64,000 bases of DNA from contig NZ_AP023354.1 of assembly GCF_018324685.1 (NCBI RefSeq), forward strand, positions 2,852,001-2,916,000. The letters run 5' to 3'. Of this stretch, positions 26,348 through 34,141 are shown one piece after another. The notes under the pieces were generated by a model. The model was not told the origin of the DNA and searched no databases. It saw only the letters and a list, made by a program, of their open reading frames with translations. A program made the translations under genes and the position numbers. Source of the stretch: Actinocatenispora sera (lineage in GTDB: Bacteria > Actinomycetota > Actinomycetes > Mycobacteriales > Micromonosporaceae). Numbering within the stretch: position 1 is the first letter of the stretch; the number at the start of each line of letters is the position of its first letter.

Positions 26348-27536
26348 TCGGGCCGGCCGCGCCACGGGGCCGTGGCAGCCGCACAGGATCGACCTCGATG
26401 AGCAGCTGGCTGCCGGGCCGCAAGGTCAGCCCGGGGCGCGGCGTCGGATCGCCGGCGCCTTGTCGAAACACCGGGGTACACAGCGGTGCCAACGCACTGC
26501 GCAGCATCAGCCGGGCCAGGTGTGCGCCCAGGCACGTGCGTGGCCCTGCCGCGAACGGCAGGTACGACCAGCTCGGGCGGCCGTCGGTGAAGCGGGCCGG
26601 GCGAAACGTGGTCGGGTCGGGCCACAGCGACGGGTCACGATGGGTCAGGTACGGGGAGTACAGCACCATGGTGCTGGCCGGGACGGCCACCCCGGCGCAG
26701 TCGGTGTCGTGGGCGGCGATGCGGCTGCCGATCCAGCCCGCGGGATACAGCCGCAGCACCTCGTCGATCAGCGGATCCACCTCGCCGGCCGATCGACGCT
26801 CCGCCTCGCCGGTCAGGTGCCATGCCGCCCAGGCCAACGTGTGCGCGGTGGTGTCGTACCCGGCCGCCAACGCGGTACGAAGCTGCTCGACCGCGTCGTT
26901 GGCGCCGGCCAGATGCTCGGCGACGCAGCCGGGCGGTGGCTCGGCGAGTACCGCTGCGATCGCCGCGTCGATGCGGGCGAAGAGACGCGGCCGGGGCAGC
27001 ATCGGCGCCGGCAGCCGACGATCCAACGGGGCGAGGAACCGCGCCAGCAGCCGGTCGGACAGCGCGGAGCCGAACAGCGCCGCGTTGAGCATGTGGCGCA
27101 CCATCGTCGACGCCCACGAAGCAGCCTGGACGGTCTCGCGCGGCCGGTGCTGTACCGCCAACTCCGCCAGTTGGTCGGACAGTGTCGCCACGGACCGCGC
27201 GCTGAAGCGACGGTTGAGTTGGCGACGGCGCGGCTGGTGGTCCGGCACGTCGGTGTGCACGATCCCGGCGGCCAGGTACGGTGTCATCCCGCTGAGGCTG
27301 CCGACGCTGCGGAACGTGTCCAGGTCGCCGAGCACGGCCCGATTCCACTCCGGCTGGTAGCCGACCAGCACTCGGCGCCACAGCTGCAGCTGGAACACCG
27401 GGCCGGTGGCGGCGCCGGCCGACAGCAGCCGCAACGGGTGCGCCGTCCAGTCCCACAGATGGCCCAGCAGCGGCACGGCGGGCGGCATGGGGAGAGTCGT
27501 GGCAGGAGGCACGGCAGGGGGCATGTCGGCACTCAC
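26328..27536 (-). CDS. Cytochrome P450 in carotenoid operon
   Basis: This 402-residue P450 has the I-helix motif AAGYDTTAHTL, the ExxR motif in DEVLRLYP, and the heme-thiolate loop FAAGPRTCLGAHLA. No signal or membrane anchor is present, so it is a soluble bacterial type served by separate ferredoxin. The GTG start overlaps the preceding glycosyltransferase stop by four bases. Placed last in an operon with a GT2 glycosyltransferase and an acyltransferase, it is a good candidate to hydroxylate the carotene end group that is then glycosylated. The exact position of oxidation is not deducible. Confidence 0.92.
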   Translation of the reverse strand: MSADMPPAVPPATTLPMPPAVPLLGHLWDWTAHPLRLLSAGAATGPVFQLQLWRRVLVGYQPEWNRAVLGDLDTFRSVGSLSGMTPYLAAGIVHTDVPDHQPRRRQLNRRFSARSVATLSDQLAELAVQHRPRETVQAASWASTMVRHMLNAALFGSALSDRLLARFLAPLDRRLPAPMLPRPRLFARIDAAIAAVLAEPPPGCVAEHLAGANDAVEQLRTALAAGYDTTAHTLAWAAWHLTGEAERRSAGEVDPLIDEVLRLYPAGWIGSRIAAHDTDCAGVAVPASTMVLYSPYLTHRDPSLWPDPTTFRPARFTDGRPSWSYLPFAAGPRTCLGAHLARLMLRSALAPLCTPVFRQGAGDPTPRPGLTLRPGSQLLIEVDPVRLPRPRGAAGPISVGLR

Positions 27537-28606
27537 GGGTAGTCGCGTCCCTTCCACCGCACCCGCCGCCGCATCGCGGCGAGTACCGCGGGTACCACCG
27601 CGGGCGCGACGATGGGCACCAGCGCGACCTCGGCGTACTGGCGGCGGCCGGTCTTGGCGTTGACCAGCGCACGCTCGACCAGGCCGGCGAGTGCCGCGGC
27701 CCGCCACGCCGGGCCGGATGACCAGCGCAGCCACGGTAGCGTGTAGGCCACCGCGTGCCCGGCCAGGTTCGCCACCAGCAGTGCGCGGCTGCCGAAGTGT
27801 GCGCCGCGCAGGCTCTTGGCGAAGCCGGCGACCGCCTCGCCATAGCCCCGGTACAGCCGCGCCTGCACCACGTCGCCGCCCAACGCAAGCCCCAACCGCA
27901 GCCCGAGGCGTCGGACCCGCCGTGCCAGCGCGAGATCTTCGACCAGTTCGCCGGCCACCGAGGCGTGCCCGCCGATCCGGTCGTAGCCGGCCCGGTCGAA
28001 GGCCATCAGCTGGCCGTTCGCGCAGGCCGCCGCCGAGACCGGCAGCCGCAGCAGCGGATAGGGCAGAAACGACAGCAGTACCTCGTCGATCAATGGCACG
28101 GTCAGCCGCTCGCCGAGGCTTTCGGTGCGTTGGCGCGGAAACACCGACAGCACCGATGTCCGTTGTCGATGCATTTCGCCGACGACAGCGGCGACCGCGC
28201 CCGGCGCGAGGTGGACGTCCGCGTCGCAGAACACCAGCCGGTCGCCGCGTGCCGCGTCGGCGAGCTGCTGGCACGCCCAGTTCTTCCCGACCCAACCGGC
28301 CGGCGCCGGGCGGCCGGCGACCAGCCGCAGCCGCGGGTCGCCGGAAGCGGTGGTGGTAACGACATCGCTCGTGTTGTCACGGGATCCGTCGTCGAGCACC
28401 AGGATTTCCTCGACCGGCTGGGCCAGCAGGCCGGGCAGCGTCTCGGGCAGCCGCGCCGCCTCGTCGCGTGCGGGGACCAGCAGCGAGACGCCCGCGGTCC
28501 CGGCGCGTCGGGCCGGGGACAGCACCGGGAAGGCCACCGTGTTGACGGCCAGCCCGGTGAGCTTGACGATGTGGAAGGCCAGCGCCCCGCCGGCCAACGG
28601 GCTCAC
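27533..28606 (-). CDS. GT2 glycosyltransferase, CruC/CrtQ-like
   Basis: This 357-residue family 2 glycosyltransferase has an N-terminal membrane helix, the nucleotide-binding segment SLLVPARDEAARLPETL, LVLDDGSRDNT, the metal-binding FCDADVHLAPGAV (DxD), and an acceptor loop GELVEDLALARRVRRLG. Further hydrophobic stretches near the C-terminus indicate a membrane-bound enzyme. GGAGG lies eight bases before GTG 28606, which overlaps the acyltransferase stop. CrtQ and the chlorobactene glucosyltransferase CruC are GT2 enzymes that glycosylate carotenoids. Its operon position makes a carotenoid role very likely, although the sugar is unknown. Confidence 0.85.
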   Translation of the reverse strand: MSPLAGGALAFHIVKLTGLAVNTVAFPVLSPARRAGTAGVSLLVPARDEAARLPETLPGLLAQPVEEILVLDDGSRDNTSDVVTTTASGDPRLRLVAGRPAPAGWVGKNWACQQLADAARGDRLVFCDADVHLAPGAVAAVVGEMHRQRTSVLSVFPRQRTESLGERLTVPLIDEVLLSFLPYPLLRLPVSAAACANGQLMAFDRAGYDRIGGHASVAGELVEDLALARRVRRLGLRLGLALGGDVVQARLYRGYGEAVAGFAKSLRGAHFGSRALLVANLAGHAVAYTLPWLRWSSGPAWRAAALAGLVERALVNAKTGRRQYAEVALVPIVAPAVVPAVLAAMRRRVRWKGRDYP

Positions 28607-29253
28607 CACGGCAGCCTCCGCCGTGCCGCGTCGACCCGGTGGTCCCAGCTGCGCCGGCCTGCAAGGGCGCACCGGAACCCCGGCAGCGCCGTACGCGGGT
28701 CGTGCTCGGCGAGCGCGGCATCCAGGCTCGACAACTCGAGGCGCAGGGCCGTCGACAGCGCCCCGGTCACGGCGTGCACGTCACCATCGAGCGCCACCTC
28801 GGACAGGCTCACGTAGGCAGCCGGCCACTGTTCGCCCCGCAGTGCGATCCGTGTCGCGGCCACCAGCAACCGCGCCGGCGCATGCAGCGCGTACCAACCG
28901 GCGCCGCGGGCCAACGGCGCGGGCGGCCCGGGAGCCACCAACCGGCCCTCGGGGTAGATCACCAGAACCCGCCCGGCGCGCAGGGCAGCCGTACCGCGTG
29001 GCAGCTCGTCGGTGCCGAACCCGCCGACGTGGCGCGCGAACCGGTAGCGGGTGAGGCTCGCCTGATCCATCAACACCACCATCTGCCGGCCGGCCCGGCG
29101 CAACAGGCCGGCCGCGACGAACGGATCCCACCAGCTGTGGTGATTGGCAGCCCACACCACCGGACCGGGCGGCAGCGTCCCGCGCACCCACACCGCGCCG
29201 AGCCCTCGGCGCAGGACCCGATCCATGGTGGCGCGCAGTACGGCATCGATCAT
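28603..29253 (-). CDS. PlsC-like acyltransferase (CruD-like)
   Basis: This 216-residue protein has the 1-acylglycerol-phosphate acyltransferase motifs NHHSWWDPF (NHx4D type) and VIYPEGRLV (EGTR region). It carries one hydrophobic helix and is likely membrane-associated. ATG 29253 overlaps the CrtYd stop (ATGA). PlsC-like enzymes usually acylate lysophosphatidate, but CruD of green sulfur bacteria and CrtO of staphylococci acylate glycosylated carotenoids. Immediate coupling with a GT2 gene and P450 suggests esterification of a carotenoid glycoside here. A housekeeping lipid function cannot be excluded from sequence. Confidence 0.82.
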   Translation of the reverse strand: MIDAVLRATMDRVLRRGLGAVWVRGTLPPGPVVWAANHHSWWDPFVAAGLLRRAGRQMVVLMDQASLTRYRFARHVGGFGTDELPRGTAALRAGRVLVIYPEGRLVAPGPPAPLARGAGWYALHAPARLLVAATRIALRGEQWPAAYVSLSEVALDGDVHAVTGALSTALRLELSSLDAALAEHDPRTALPGFRCALAGRRSWDHRVDAARRRLPW

Positions 29254-29609
29254 CGGTGCGCCCCCGCGGTGGTGACCTCGCGCTTCGTGTCGGCCGTATC
29301 GGTGGGGGAGCGCCGGCGCAGCCGGACCCAGATCGACAGGGTGCACACGACCAGCGCGAACCCGAACCCGAAGTCCTCGATCGGGATGTCCCACGGGAAC
29401 CGGATCCCGCAGGTGGCGCCGGGCCGGTACGACACGATCGGGTCCGACAGCCGGGTCAGGGCGCCGTCGACCGGGATCTGGAAGGCCATCGTGATCGCCA
29501 CCGTCAGCCAGAACCGGCCCTGACCCAACAGCCCGGTCCGCAGCAGCACACTCAGGCCCAGCGCAACCAGCGGCGCCACGATCGCGCCGATGGTGTACTC
29601 ACCGATCAC
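29250..29609 (-). CDS. crtYd: Lycopene cyclase subunit, CrtYd type
   Basis: This 119-residue, three-helix membrane protein carries the heterodimeric lycopene cyclase motif PxED in FPWDIPIEDFGFGFALV. Its ATG overlaps the end of the CrtYc-like gene by eleven bases, so both subunits are made together. CrtYc/CrtYd (or CrtYe/CrtYf) pairs cyclise one or both ends of lycopene in actinobacteria. A basic 25-residue tail follows the last helix. With crtU present, the beta ring would next be aromatised. Confidence 0.9.
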   Translation of the reverse strand: MIGEYTIGAIVAPLVALGLSVLLRTGLLGQGRFWLTVAITMAFQIPVDGALTRLSDPIVSYRPGATCGIRFPWDIPIEDFGFGFALVVCTLSIWVRLRRRSPTDTADTKREVTTAGAHR

Positions 29610-29919
29610 GACGGCCGCGCCTCCTTCCGAGCACCTCGAAGGTCAGCAGCGCGCACACCGGTACGACCAGGAAGAACAGCCATTCCTCCACCGGCATGCC
29701 CAGCAGCCGCACCCCGAGGGTCTGCCGGATGCTGTACCACCAGTCTCCGCGGTGGTAGCCGAACAGGTCCCACGCGCCGAACGCGACGACGACCGGCGCC
29801 AGGGTGGCCAACAGCAGCCGCGGCCGCCGGTAGACCCGCGCTCCGAGTACGAACTCCAACGGCAGCGTCGCCGCCACACACAGTGCCAGCACCGCCAGGT
29901 ACTGCCAGCCAGCCATCAT
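29599..29919 (-). CDS. crtYc: Lycopene cyclase subunit, CrtYc type
   Basis: This 106-residue membrane protein has three helices and the cyclase motif PVEEWLFFLVVPV (PxEE). It is the partner of CrtYd, to which it is joined by an overlap. The start is the double ATG at 29919/29916, with GGGTGGCG upstream on the coding strand. Because it follows the deleted photolyase frame by 40 bases, part of its leader is former photolyase sequence. The pair probably gives gamma-carotene or beta-carotene for CrtU. Confidence 0.9.
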   Translation of the reverse strand: MMAGWQYLAVLALCVAATLPLEFVLGARVYRRPRLLLATLAPVVVAFGAWDLFGYHRGDWWYSIRQTLGVRLLGMPVEEWLFFLVVPVCALLTFEVLGRRRGRRDR

Positions 29920-29959
29920 GTCGCCACCCGGGTTCGCCGTCGTGGTGCGCCGTTCGTGG

Positions 29960-30532
29960 TCATCGGTGCACACCGCCCTGTCCGCCGTCGACGAGTTGGT
30001 CGAAGAAGTGCCGAGCCCCGACGCCCCAGTGCAGACCGAGCTGCTTGGGCAGGAACGACGCGACCACAAGCCGGACCCGGTTGGGCAGGAACCCCCTCGG
30101 CTGCGAGCTGACGCATCCCGGCGTCAACGCCGCGGGCGGGACCACCGTCACGTCGACGAACTCCACACTGATGCGCTGCTGGCTGGTCGCGGCCCGGATG
30201 CGATCGGCGCGGCGCCACGCGTACCGGCTGACGTCTCGGGCCGGCACGATCGTGCCGGCGTGCACCTGCTCGGCCAGGCGCATCAACTCGGTCACCGGAT
30301 CGCCATGACGCAGGAGTAGATCACCGCCCACGTCGCGCAGGCTCTGCCGCGGGTCGGCCGGGCTCTCGTGCAGGACGCGTCGGCGGTTGGCGGTCGCGAA
30401 CCCCAACCCCTCGTGCACCACGAACAGCAGGACGACCCGGCGCGCCAGCCGGCACGCCCGCTCCAGCGCCGGGTTGTCGTGCACCCGCAGATCCCGGGTG
30501 AACGACACGATCGCCGTCGAGTGGTCGCTCAT
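29960..30532 (-). pseudogene. Photolyase/cryptochrome with in-frame internal deletion
   Basis: The first ~138 residues form the alpha/beta antenna domain of a class I photolyase (VSFTRDLRVHDNPALERA, GGDLLLRHGDPVTELM, VVPPAALTP). Then the sequence jumps to NRVRLVVASFLPKQLGLHWGVGARHFFDQLVDGG, part of the FAD-binding domain. About 220 residues between them and the C-terminal 60 residues are missing. The frame is still open (190 residues) and is coupled to crtB by an ATGA overlap. Active photolyases need the missing FAD and DNA-binding residues, so repair activity is lost. Photolyase genes are often found in LitR-controlled carotenoid clusters, so this is a decayed member of the set. Confidence 0.85.
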
Positions 30533-31425
30533 GCCGAGTGCACCAGTTGCTGCATCACCGCCGCCAGCCGGCGCCGGCGCGGGACCACGGCGCGCCGAGA
30601 CAACACGTCGTAGCCGTTTCGTTCGATCTCGACCATGATCGCGCCGTAGACCGTCGAGGCCAGTCGGATGCAGCGCCGCGACACCGGCGGCAGCATCTCG
30701 ATGCCCGGTTCGGCGGCCCGGTAGTGTTGCCGGGCGCGGTCGATCTCGAACGCGACCAGCTCGCGCACCGCGGCGTTGGCCGAGGCGGCGGCCAGGTCTG
30801 TGCGCGAGACCCCGAACTGGTCCAGGTCCTCCTGCGGCAGGTACACCCGGTCGCGCTGCAGGTCTTCGGCGACATCACGAATGAAGTTGGTCAGTTGGAA
30901 ACCCATTCCCAGCTGACGCGCCGGCTCGCGCGCTGCCGCCAGCCGCTCGGCCGCCGGTCGACTGGGCCGGTCGTCGGCCAGCAGGATCGGCAGCATCATC
31001 GTGCCGATGGCCGCCGCCGAGCCCTCCATGTAGGTAAGCAGAGCCGGGTAGTCGCGGTACTGCCGCTCGGTGAGGTCCATCCGCATGCTGGTCAGAAACG
31101 CATCGAAGTCGACCCGCGGGAGATCGAACACCGCGATGGTGTGTAGCACGGCCGGCAGGATCGGATCCGCCCCGACCTCCTCGCCCTCCAGACCGGCCCG
31201 AAACCGCGCCGACCAGGCGTCCAGGCGCCTGGCGCGATGCCGTGCCTCGCCGTCGCCGCCCGTGTCGAGCTGATCGACGATGTCGTCGGTATAGCGGGTG
31301 AAGCCGTACAACGCATGCACGTGCCGCCGCTTCCAGGCCGGCAGCAGCCGTGTCGCCAGGTAGTAGCTGCGGCCGTATCGCCGGTGCAACGCGCGGCAGT
31401 TCTCGTACGAGGCCAACAAAGACAC
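30529..31425 (-). CDS. crtB: Phytoene synthase
   Basis: This 298-residue squalene/phytoene synthase joins two GGPP to phytoene. The two Asp-rich motifs are seen in RYTDDIVDQLD and FIRDVAEDLQRDRVYLP, and the GFxR-like YGFTRYTDD sits around residue 45. It begins with GTG 31425, with a GGGTGG site about eight bases upstream. It is the first gene of the seven-gene carotenoid operon, all joined by overlaps or short gaps, and is divergent from the LitR-like gene with a 103-base promoter region. Confidence 0.95.
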   Translation of the reverse strand: MSLLASYENCRALHRRYGRSYYLATRLLPAWKRRHVHALYGFTRYTDDIVDQLDTGGDGEARHRARRLDAWSARFRAGLEGEEVGADPILPAVLHTIAVFDLPRVDFDAFLTSMRMDLTERQYRDYPALLTYMEGSAAAIGTMMLPILLADDRPSRPAAERLAAAREPARQLGMGFQLTNFIRDVAEDLQRDRVYLPQEDLDQFGVSRTDLAAASANAAVRELVAFEIDRARQHYRAAEPGIEMLPPVSRRCIRLASTVYGAIMVEIERNGYDVLSRRAVVPRRRRLAAVMQQLVHSA

Positions 31426-31442
31426 GACAAACCACCCCGAGA

Positions 31443-31494
31443 CGTCGATATATCGACGCGTAAAACGATGCAGCTAACATCCTAGGTTACGGTG
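31443..31494. promoter_or_regulatory. crtB/litR divergent regulatory region with palindrome and crt element copy 3
   Basis: CGTCGATATATCGACG at 31443-31458 is a perfect 16-base palindrome. Directly next to it, AAAACGATGCA (31462-31472) repeats the element seen before crtU and between crtE and crtI, and GTTACGGTG at 31486-31494 repeats the second half of copy 2. On the minus strand, GTAACC and CGTT are spaced 17 bases apart, resembling an ECF-sigma promoter for crtB. The MerR/LitR product encoded next door is the expected binder. Confidence 0.55.
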
Positions 31495-31528
31495 TTGTCG
31501 TTCGGGCGACCATTCGGGGAGGCAAGCG

Positions 31529-32476
31529 GTGTCCGCAAGCGCCGATGCGACCGGCCGGCCACTTCGACCCCACCCAGCGCTTGGACGCCCGGCAATGGAC
31601 GACGACCAGCGGAGCCTTAGCGCCGGCGAGGTCGCTCGCGAGCTCGGCGTCGCCGTCACCACGATCCGGACCTGGGACCGCCGGTACGGGCTGGGCCCGG
31701 CACAGCGCGAAGCCGGCAAGCATCGCCGCTACGACACCACCGACCTCGCGCGCCTGCGGCTGATGCGACAGCTCACCGTTGACGGTGTGGCACCCGCCGA
31801 AGCGGCTCGCCTTGCTCGCCGCCTTCCGACGTCGCTGGCCGCCACGCAAGCCGTGGCCCAACAACTCGCCGGGAAGGAGGCCGGGGCAGCCGTGCGTGGA
31901 CTGTGCCGCGCCGCGCTGGCCCTCGACGTGGTCCAGACGGACAGGCTACTGTCGGATGCAGTTGGTCGCTGCGGCGTCGTGGTCACATGGACGACGATCA
32001 TTGCCCCGGCCCTGATCGAGCTCGGACGGCGACACGCCCAAGCCGGCCGCTACATCGAGGCCGAACACCTGCTGTCCAACACCGTCTCGCGAGCCCTCGC
32101 CCGCGTCCCCCGAAACGACGCGCTGCCCGCCGTGCTGCTTGCCTGCGGCCCGCAGGAACAACACACCCTGGCCCTGGAGGCAACCGCCGCGGCGCTGGCC
32201 GAGACTGGGCGCGGCAGCCGCATGCTGGGCGCCCGCGTCCCCGCCCAGTCCCTGTCAACCGCCATCAGCAAGACCGGCCCGCACGCGGTCGTGCTCTGGT
32301 CCCACCAGCTGCAGCGCGACGACCTGCTACAGCTGGCGGCCGCGATGACCGCCCGGCCGCGCCCGCTGATCATCGCCACCTGCGGACCCGGCTGGCAGAC
32401 CCGACCACCCCAGGACGGCGTGATCGCCCCGGCCAGCTTCGTCGAACTGTTGCACGTGTTGCAACTGGTTGCCTGA
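31529..32476 (+). CDS. litR: LitR/CarH-like MerR regulator
   Basis: This 315-residue protein has an N-terminal MerR winged helix (SAGEVARELGVAVTTIRTWDRRYGLGPAQREAGKHRRY) and a C-terminal four-helix plus Rossmann-like B12-binding region, as in CarH/LitR, which repress carotenoid genes in the dark through adenosylcobalamin. The Glu-His of the WX9EH motif is present (E179, H180), but the Trp position is His169. The lower-ligand region reads EQHTLAL with His212, and the usual Gly is Ala. Cobalamin binding is plausible but altered. GTG 31529 has GGGGAGG six bases before it. It is divergent from the carotenoid operon. Confidence 0.85.
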   Translation: MSASADATGRPLRPHPALGRPAMDDDQRSLSAGEVARELGVAVTTIRTWDRRYGLGPAQREAGKHRRYDTTDLARLRLMRQLTVDGVAPAEAARLARRLPTSLAATQAVAQQLAGKEAGAAVRGLCRAALALDVVQTDRLLSDAVGRCGVVVTWTTIIAPALIELGRRHAQAGRYIEAEHLLSNTVSRALARVPRNDALPAVLLACGPQEQHTLALEATAAALAETGRGSRMLGARVPAQSLSTAISKTGPHAVVLWSHQLQRDDLLQLAAAMTARPRPLIIATCGPGWQTRPPQDGVIAPASFVELLHVLQLVA

Positions 32477-32570
32477 CGGCCAGGAGCGCGGCGTGGCGTC
32501 GCCTCTCCGACCACGACGGCGGACGGACGCAACACCGGGTTTCGGGTAGGGGAGAAGATGTCGCACGACT

Positions 32571-32690
32571 GATCGACCGTACGTCCTGATCGCCGGCACC
32601 TCAGCGGGCATCGGCTAGCCACGGCGCAGTCTGGCCGGCGCGCCGTCACGACCATGCCCGGCGGTCTTCGCCGCCGAGGACATCGGCGTC
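32571..32690 (+). pseudogene. N-terminal relic of an SDR
   Basis: The short reading RPYVLIAGTSAGIG followed by a stop is the start of a short-chain dehydrogenase Rossmann fold (GTSxGIG). In a shifted frame the next bases give ATAQSGRRAVTTMPGG-like sequence, fitting the following helix and strand of an SDR. Nothing beyond this is recognisable before the convergent patatin gene. It is a relic rather than a gene. Confidence 0.5.
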
Positions 32691-32720
32691 ACCCGATCGG
32701 GGCCGGGACAACCAAGGGCT

Positions 32721-33560
32721 TCACCCGCCGGTACCGAGGTGGCGGAGTCGCTCTGCGGCGTCGATGGACTGGCGCTTGCCGGCACGGTAGGCATCCGCCC
32801 AGACGGCCCTGTCGTACGGGTCGGTACCGAAGGCGGTGATGGCTGCGGCATCGGGGCGCAGCGTGACGACGGTGGTAGCGCGGGTCGCGGTGAGTTCCTG
32901 CCGAAGCTGTTCGGGCGGGAACAGGTGGGCGAGGGGTTCGACCACGACCAGAGTGTCGGCGTCGGTGGCGAGGTCGGCGTTGGTCGCCGATCGCAGTCCG
33001 CCGTCCAGGTAGTAACGGCCGCCGATCGGGATCGGCGGCGAGACGCCGGGGAATGCGGTGCTGGCGGCGACCGCCTGAGGTAGTGGTATGTCGCTGTCAC
33101 GGTCCCAGACCACCGGTTCTCCCGTGTCGGCGTCGACGGCGGTGACGCGCAGCCGTTCCGGAAAGCGGGTGGTACCGAGCAGGCCGCGCATCGAATCGAT
33201 CCGGGCGTATGGGCCCGCGACGTCCGTCGTGCGGGCGAGTTGACCGACCCGACGACGAGCCACCGCCGCGTCCTGGCCAGGTTCGGAGAGCACGGCGAAC
33301 ACCTCGGCCAGCACCGCGGGGTCCGGTACGTGCGGGTGACCGGTTGTCGGTGGCAGGGCGGCGAGGCGCTCGGGCCGCTCACCGGTCGCCAGGAGGGCGC
33401 CGATGATCGCACCGGCGGACGTACCGACGAAAACGTCCGAGTCGGCGAGATCGATGCCGCTGTCAGGTAGGCCGGCGGCGAGGCCCGCCATCCAGGCGGT
33501 GCCGACAACGCCGCCGGCTCCGAGCACGAGTGCCCGACGGGTGGTGCCCTGCGGATACAT
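32721..33560 (-). CDS. Patatin-like phospholipase
   Basis: This 279-residue patatin-domain lipid hydrolase has the oxyanion loop ALVLGAGGVVGTAWMAGLA, the nucleophile elbow VGTSAGAI (GxSxG), and the catalytic Asp in YYLDGGLRSATNADL. Ser-Asp dyad enzymes of this family cleave phospholipid or lipid acyl esters. A GTG at 33575 is also in frame, but GAAGGGA lies six bases before ATG 33560, so this start was chosen. It is last in the operon MFS-FMN reductase-patatin, whose promoter faces a MerR gene. Confidence 0.9.
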   Translation of the reverse strand: MYPQGTTRRALVLGAGGVVGTAWMAGLAAGLPDSGIDLADSDVFVGTSAGAIIGALLATGERPERLAALPPTTGHPHVPDPAVLAEVFAVLSEPGQDAAVARRRVGQLARTTDVAGPYARIDSMRGLLGTTRFPERLRVTAVDADTGEPVVWDRDSDIPLPQAVAASTAFPGVSPPIPIGGRYYLDGGLRSATNADLATDADTLVVVEPLAHLFPPEQLRQELTATRATTVVTLRPDAAAITAFGTDPYDRAVWADAYRAGKRQSIDAAERLRHLGTGG

Positions 33561-33571
33561 GTGTGATCCCT

Positions 33572-34141
33572 TCACGTGGCCGGGTACGGGGTGCGGCGGC
33601 GGGCATGGTGGAGGGCGTCAGCCCACCACAGCAACTGGTGGGTCATCCGGCGGAGGGCATCGTCCGCGGCCGCGTCGGGGTATGCGGTGCTCGTGTCGGC
33701 GGCCGGGCCCCACGGGTTGTGCAGGCTGACGGTCTCGCGGATGGTGACGGCGTGCAGTTCGGCGAAGACGAGCCGGAGCGCCTCGACCGCTCGCAGGCCG
33801 CCGGCCAGCCCGCCGTAGCTGACGAATGCCACAGGCTTTGCGAACCACTGGGCGCGCAGCGTGTCGATCGCGGCCTTCAGCGGCCCAGGGTAGCTGTGGT
33901 TGTACTCGGGCGTGACCACCACGATCGCCTCCGCCGCGTCGATGCGCGCAGCGAACGCAGTGACGTCGGGATGTTCGATCATCGTCGCCGGCACGCTCAC
34001 GCCGGCCAGATCGATCATGTCGGCGTCCACGCCCCACGCGGCAAGTCGCTTGGCGACCCAGGCCCCCACGTACGTACCGAATCGTCCTTCGCGGACGCTG
34101 CCGACGATGACTGCGACGCGCAGGTCGGCGGTGGTGTTCAT
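33572..34141 (-). CDS. NADPH-dependent FMN reductase
   Basis: This 189-residue flavodoxin-like reductase shows VAVIVGSVREGRFGTYVG (FMN phosphate loop), VVTPEYNHSYPGPLKAAID (FMN ring loop) and FVSYGGLAGGLRAVE. Such enzymes reduce FMN, quinones, azo dyes or chromate. ATG 34141 overlaps the MFS stop by four bases, giving translational coupling. Together with the transporter and the MerR regulator it looks like a detoxification unit for a redox-active compound. Confidence 0.92.
   Translation of the reverse strand: MNTTADLRVAVIVGSVREGRFGTYVGAWVAKRLAAWGVDADMIDLAGVSVPATMIEHPDVTAFAARIDAAEAIVVVTPEYNHSYPGPLKAAIDTLRAQWFAKPVAFVSYGGLAGGLRAVEALRLVFAELHAVTIRETVSLHNPWGPAADTSTAYPDAAADDALRRMTHQLLWWADALHHARRRTPYPAT

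Noticed and set aside
29250-29919. A single fused lycopene cyclase
   Set aside because: The two subunits are in different frames with an 11-base overlap, the standard heterodimeric CrtYc/CrtYd arrangement.
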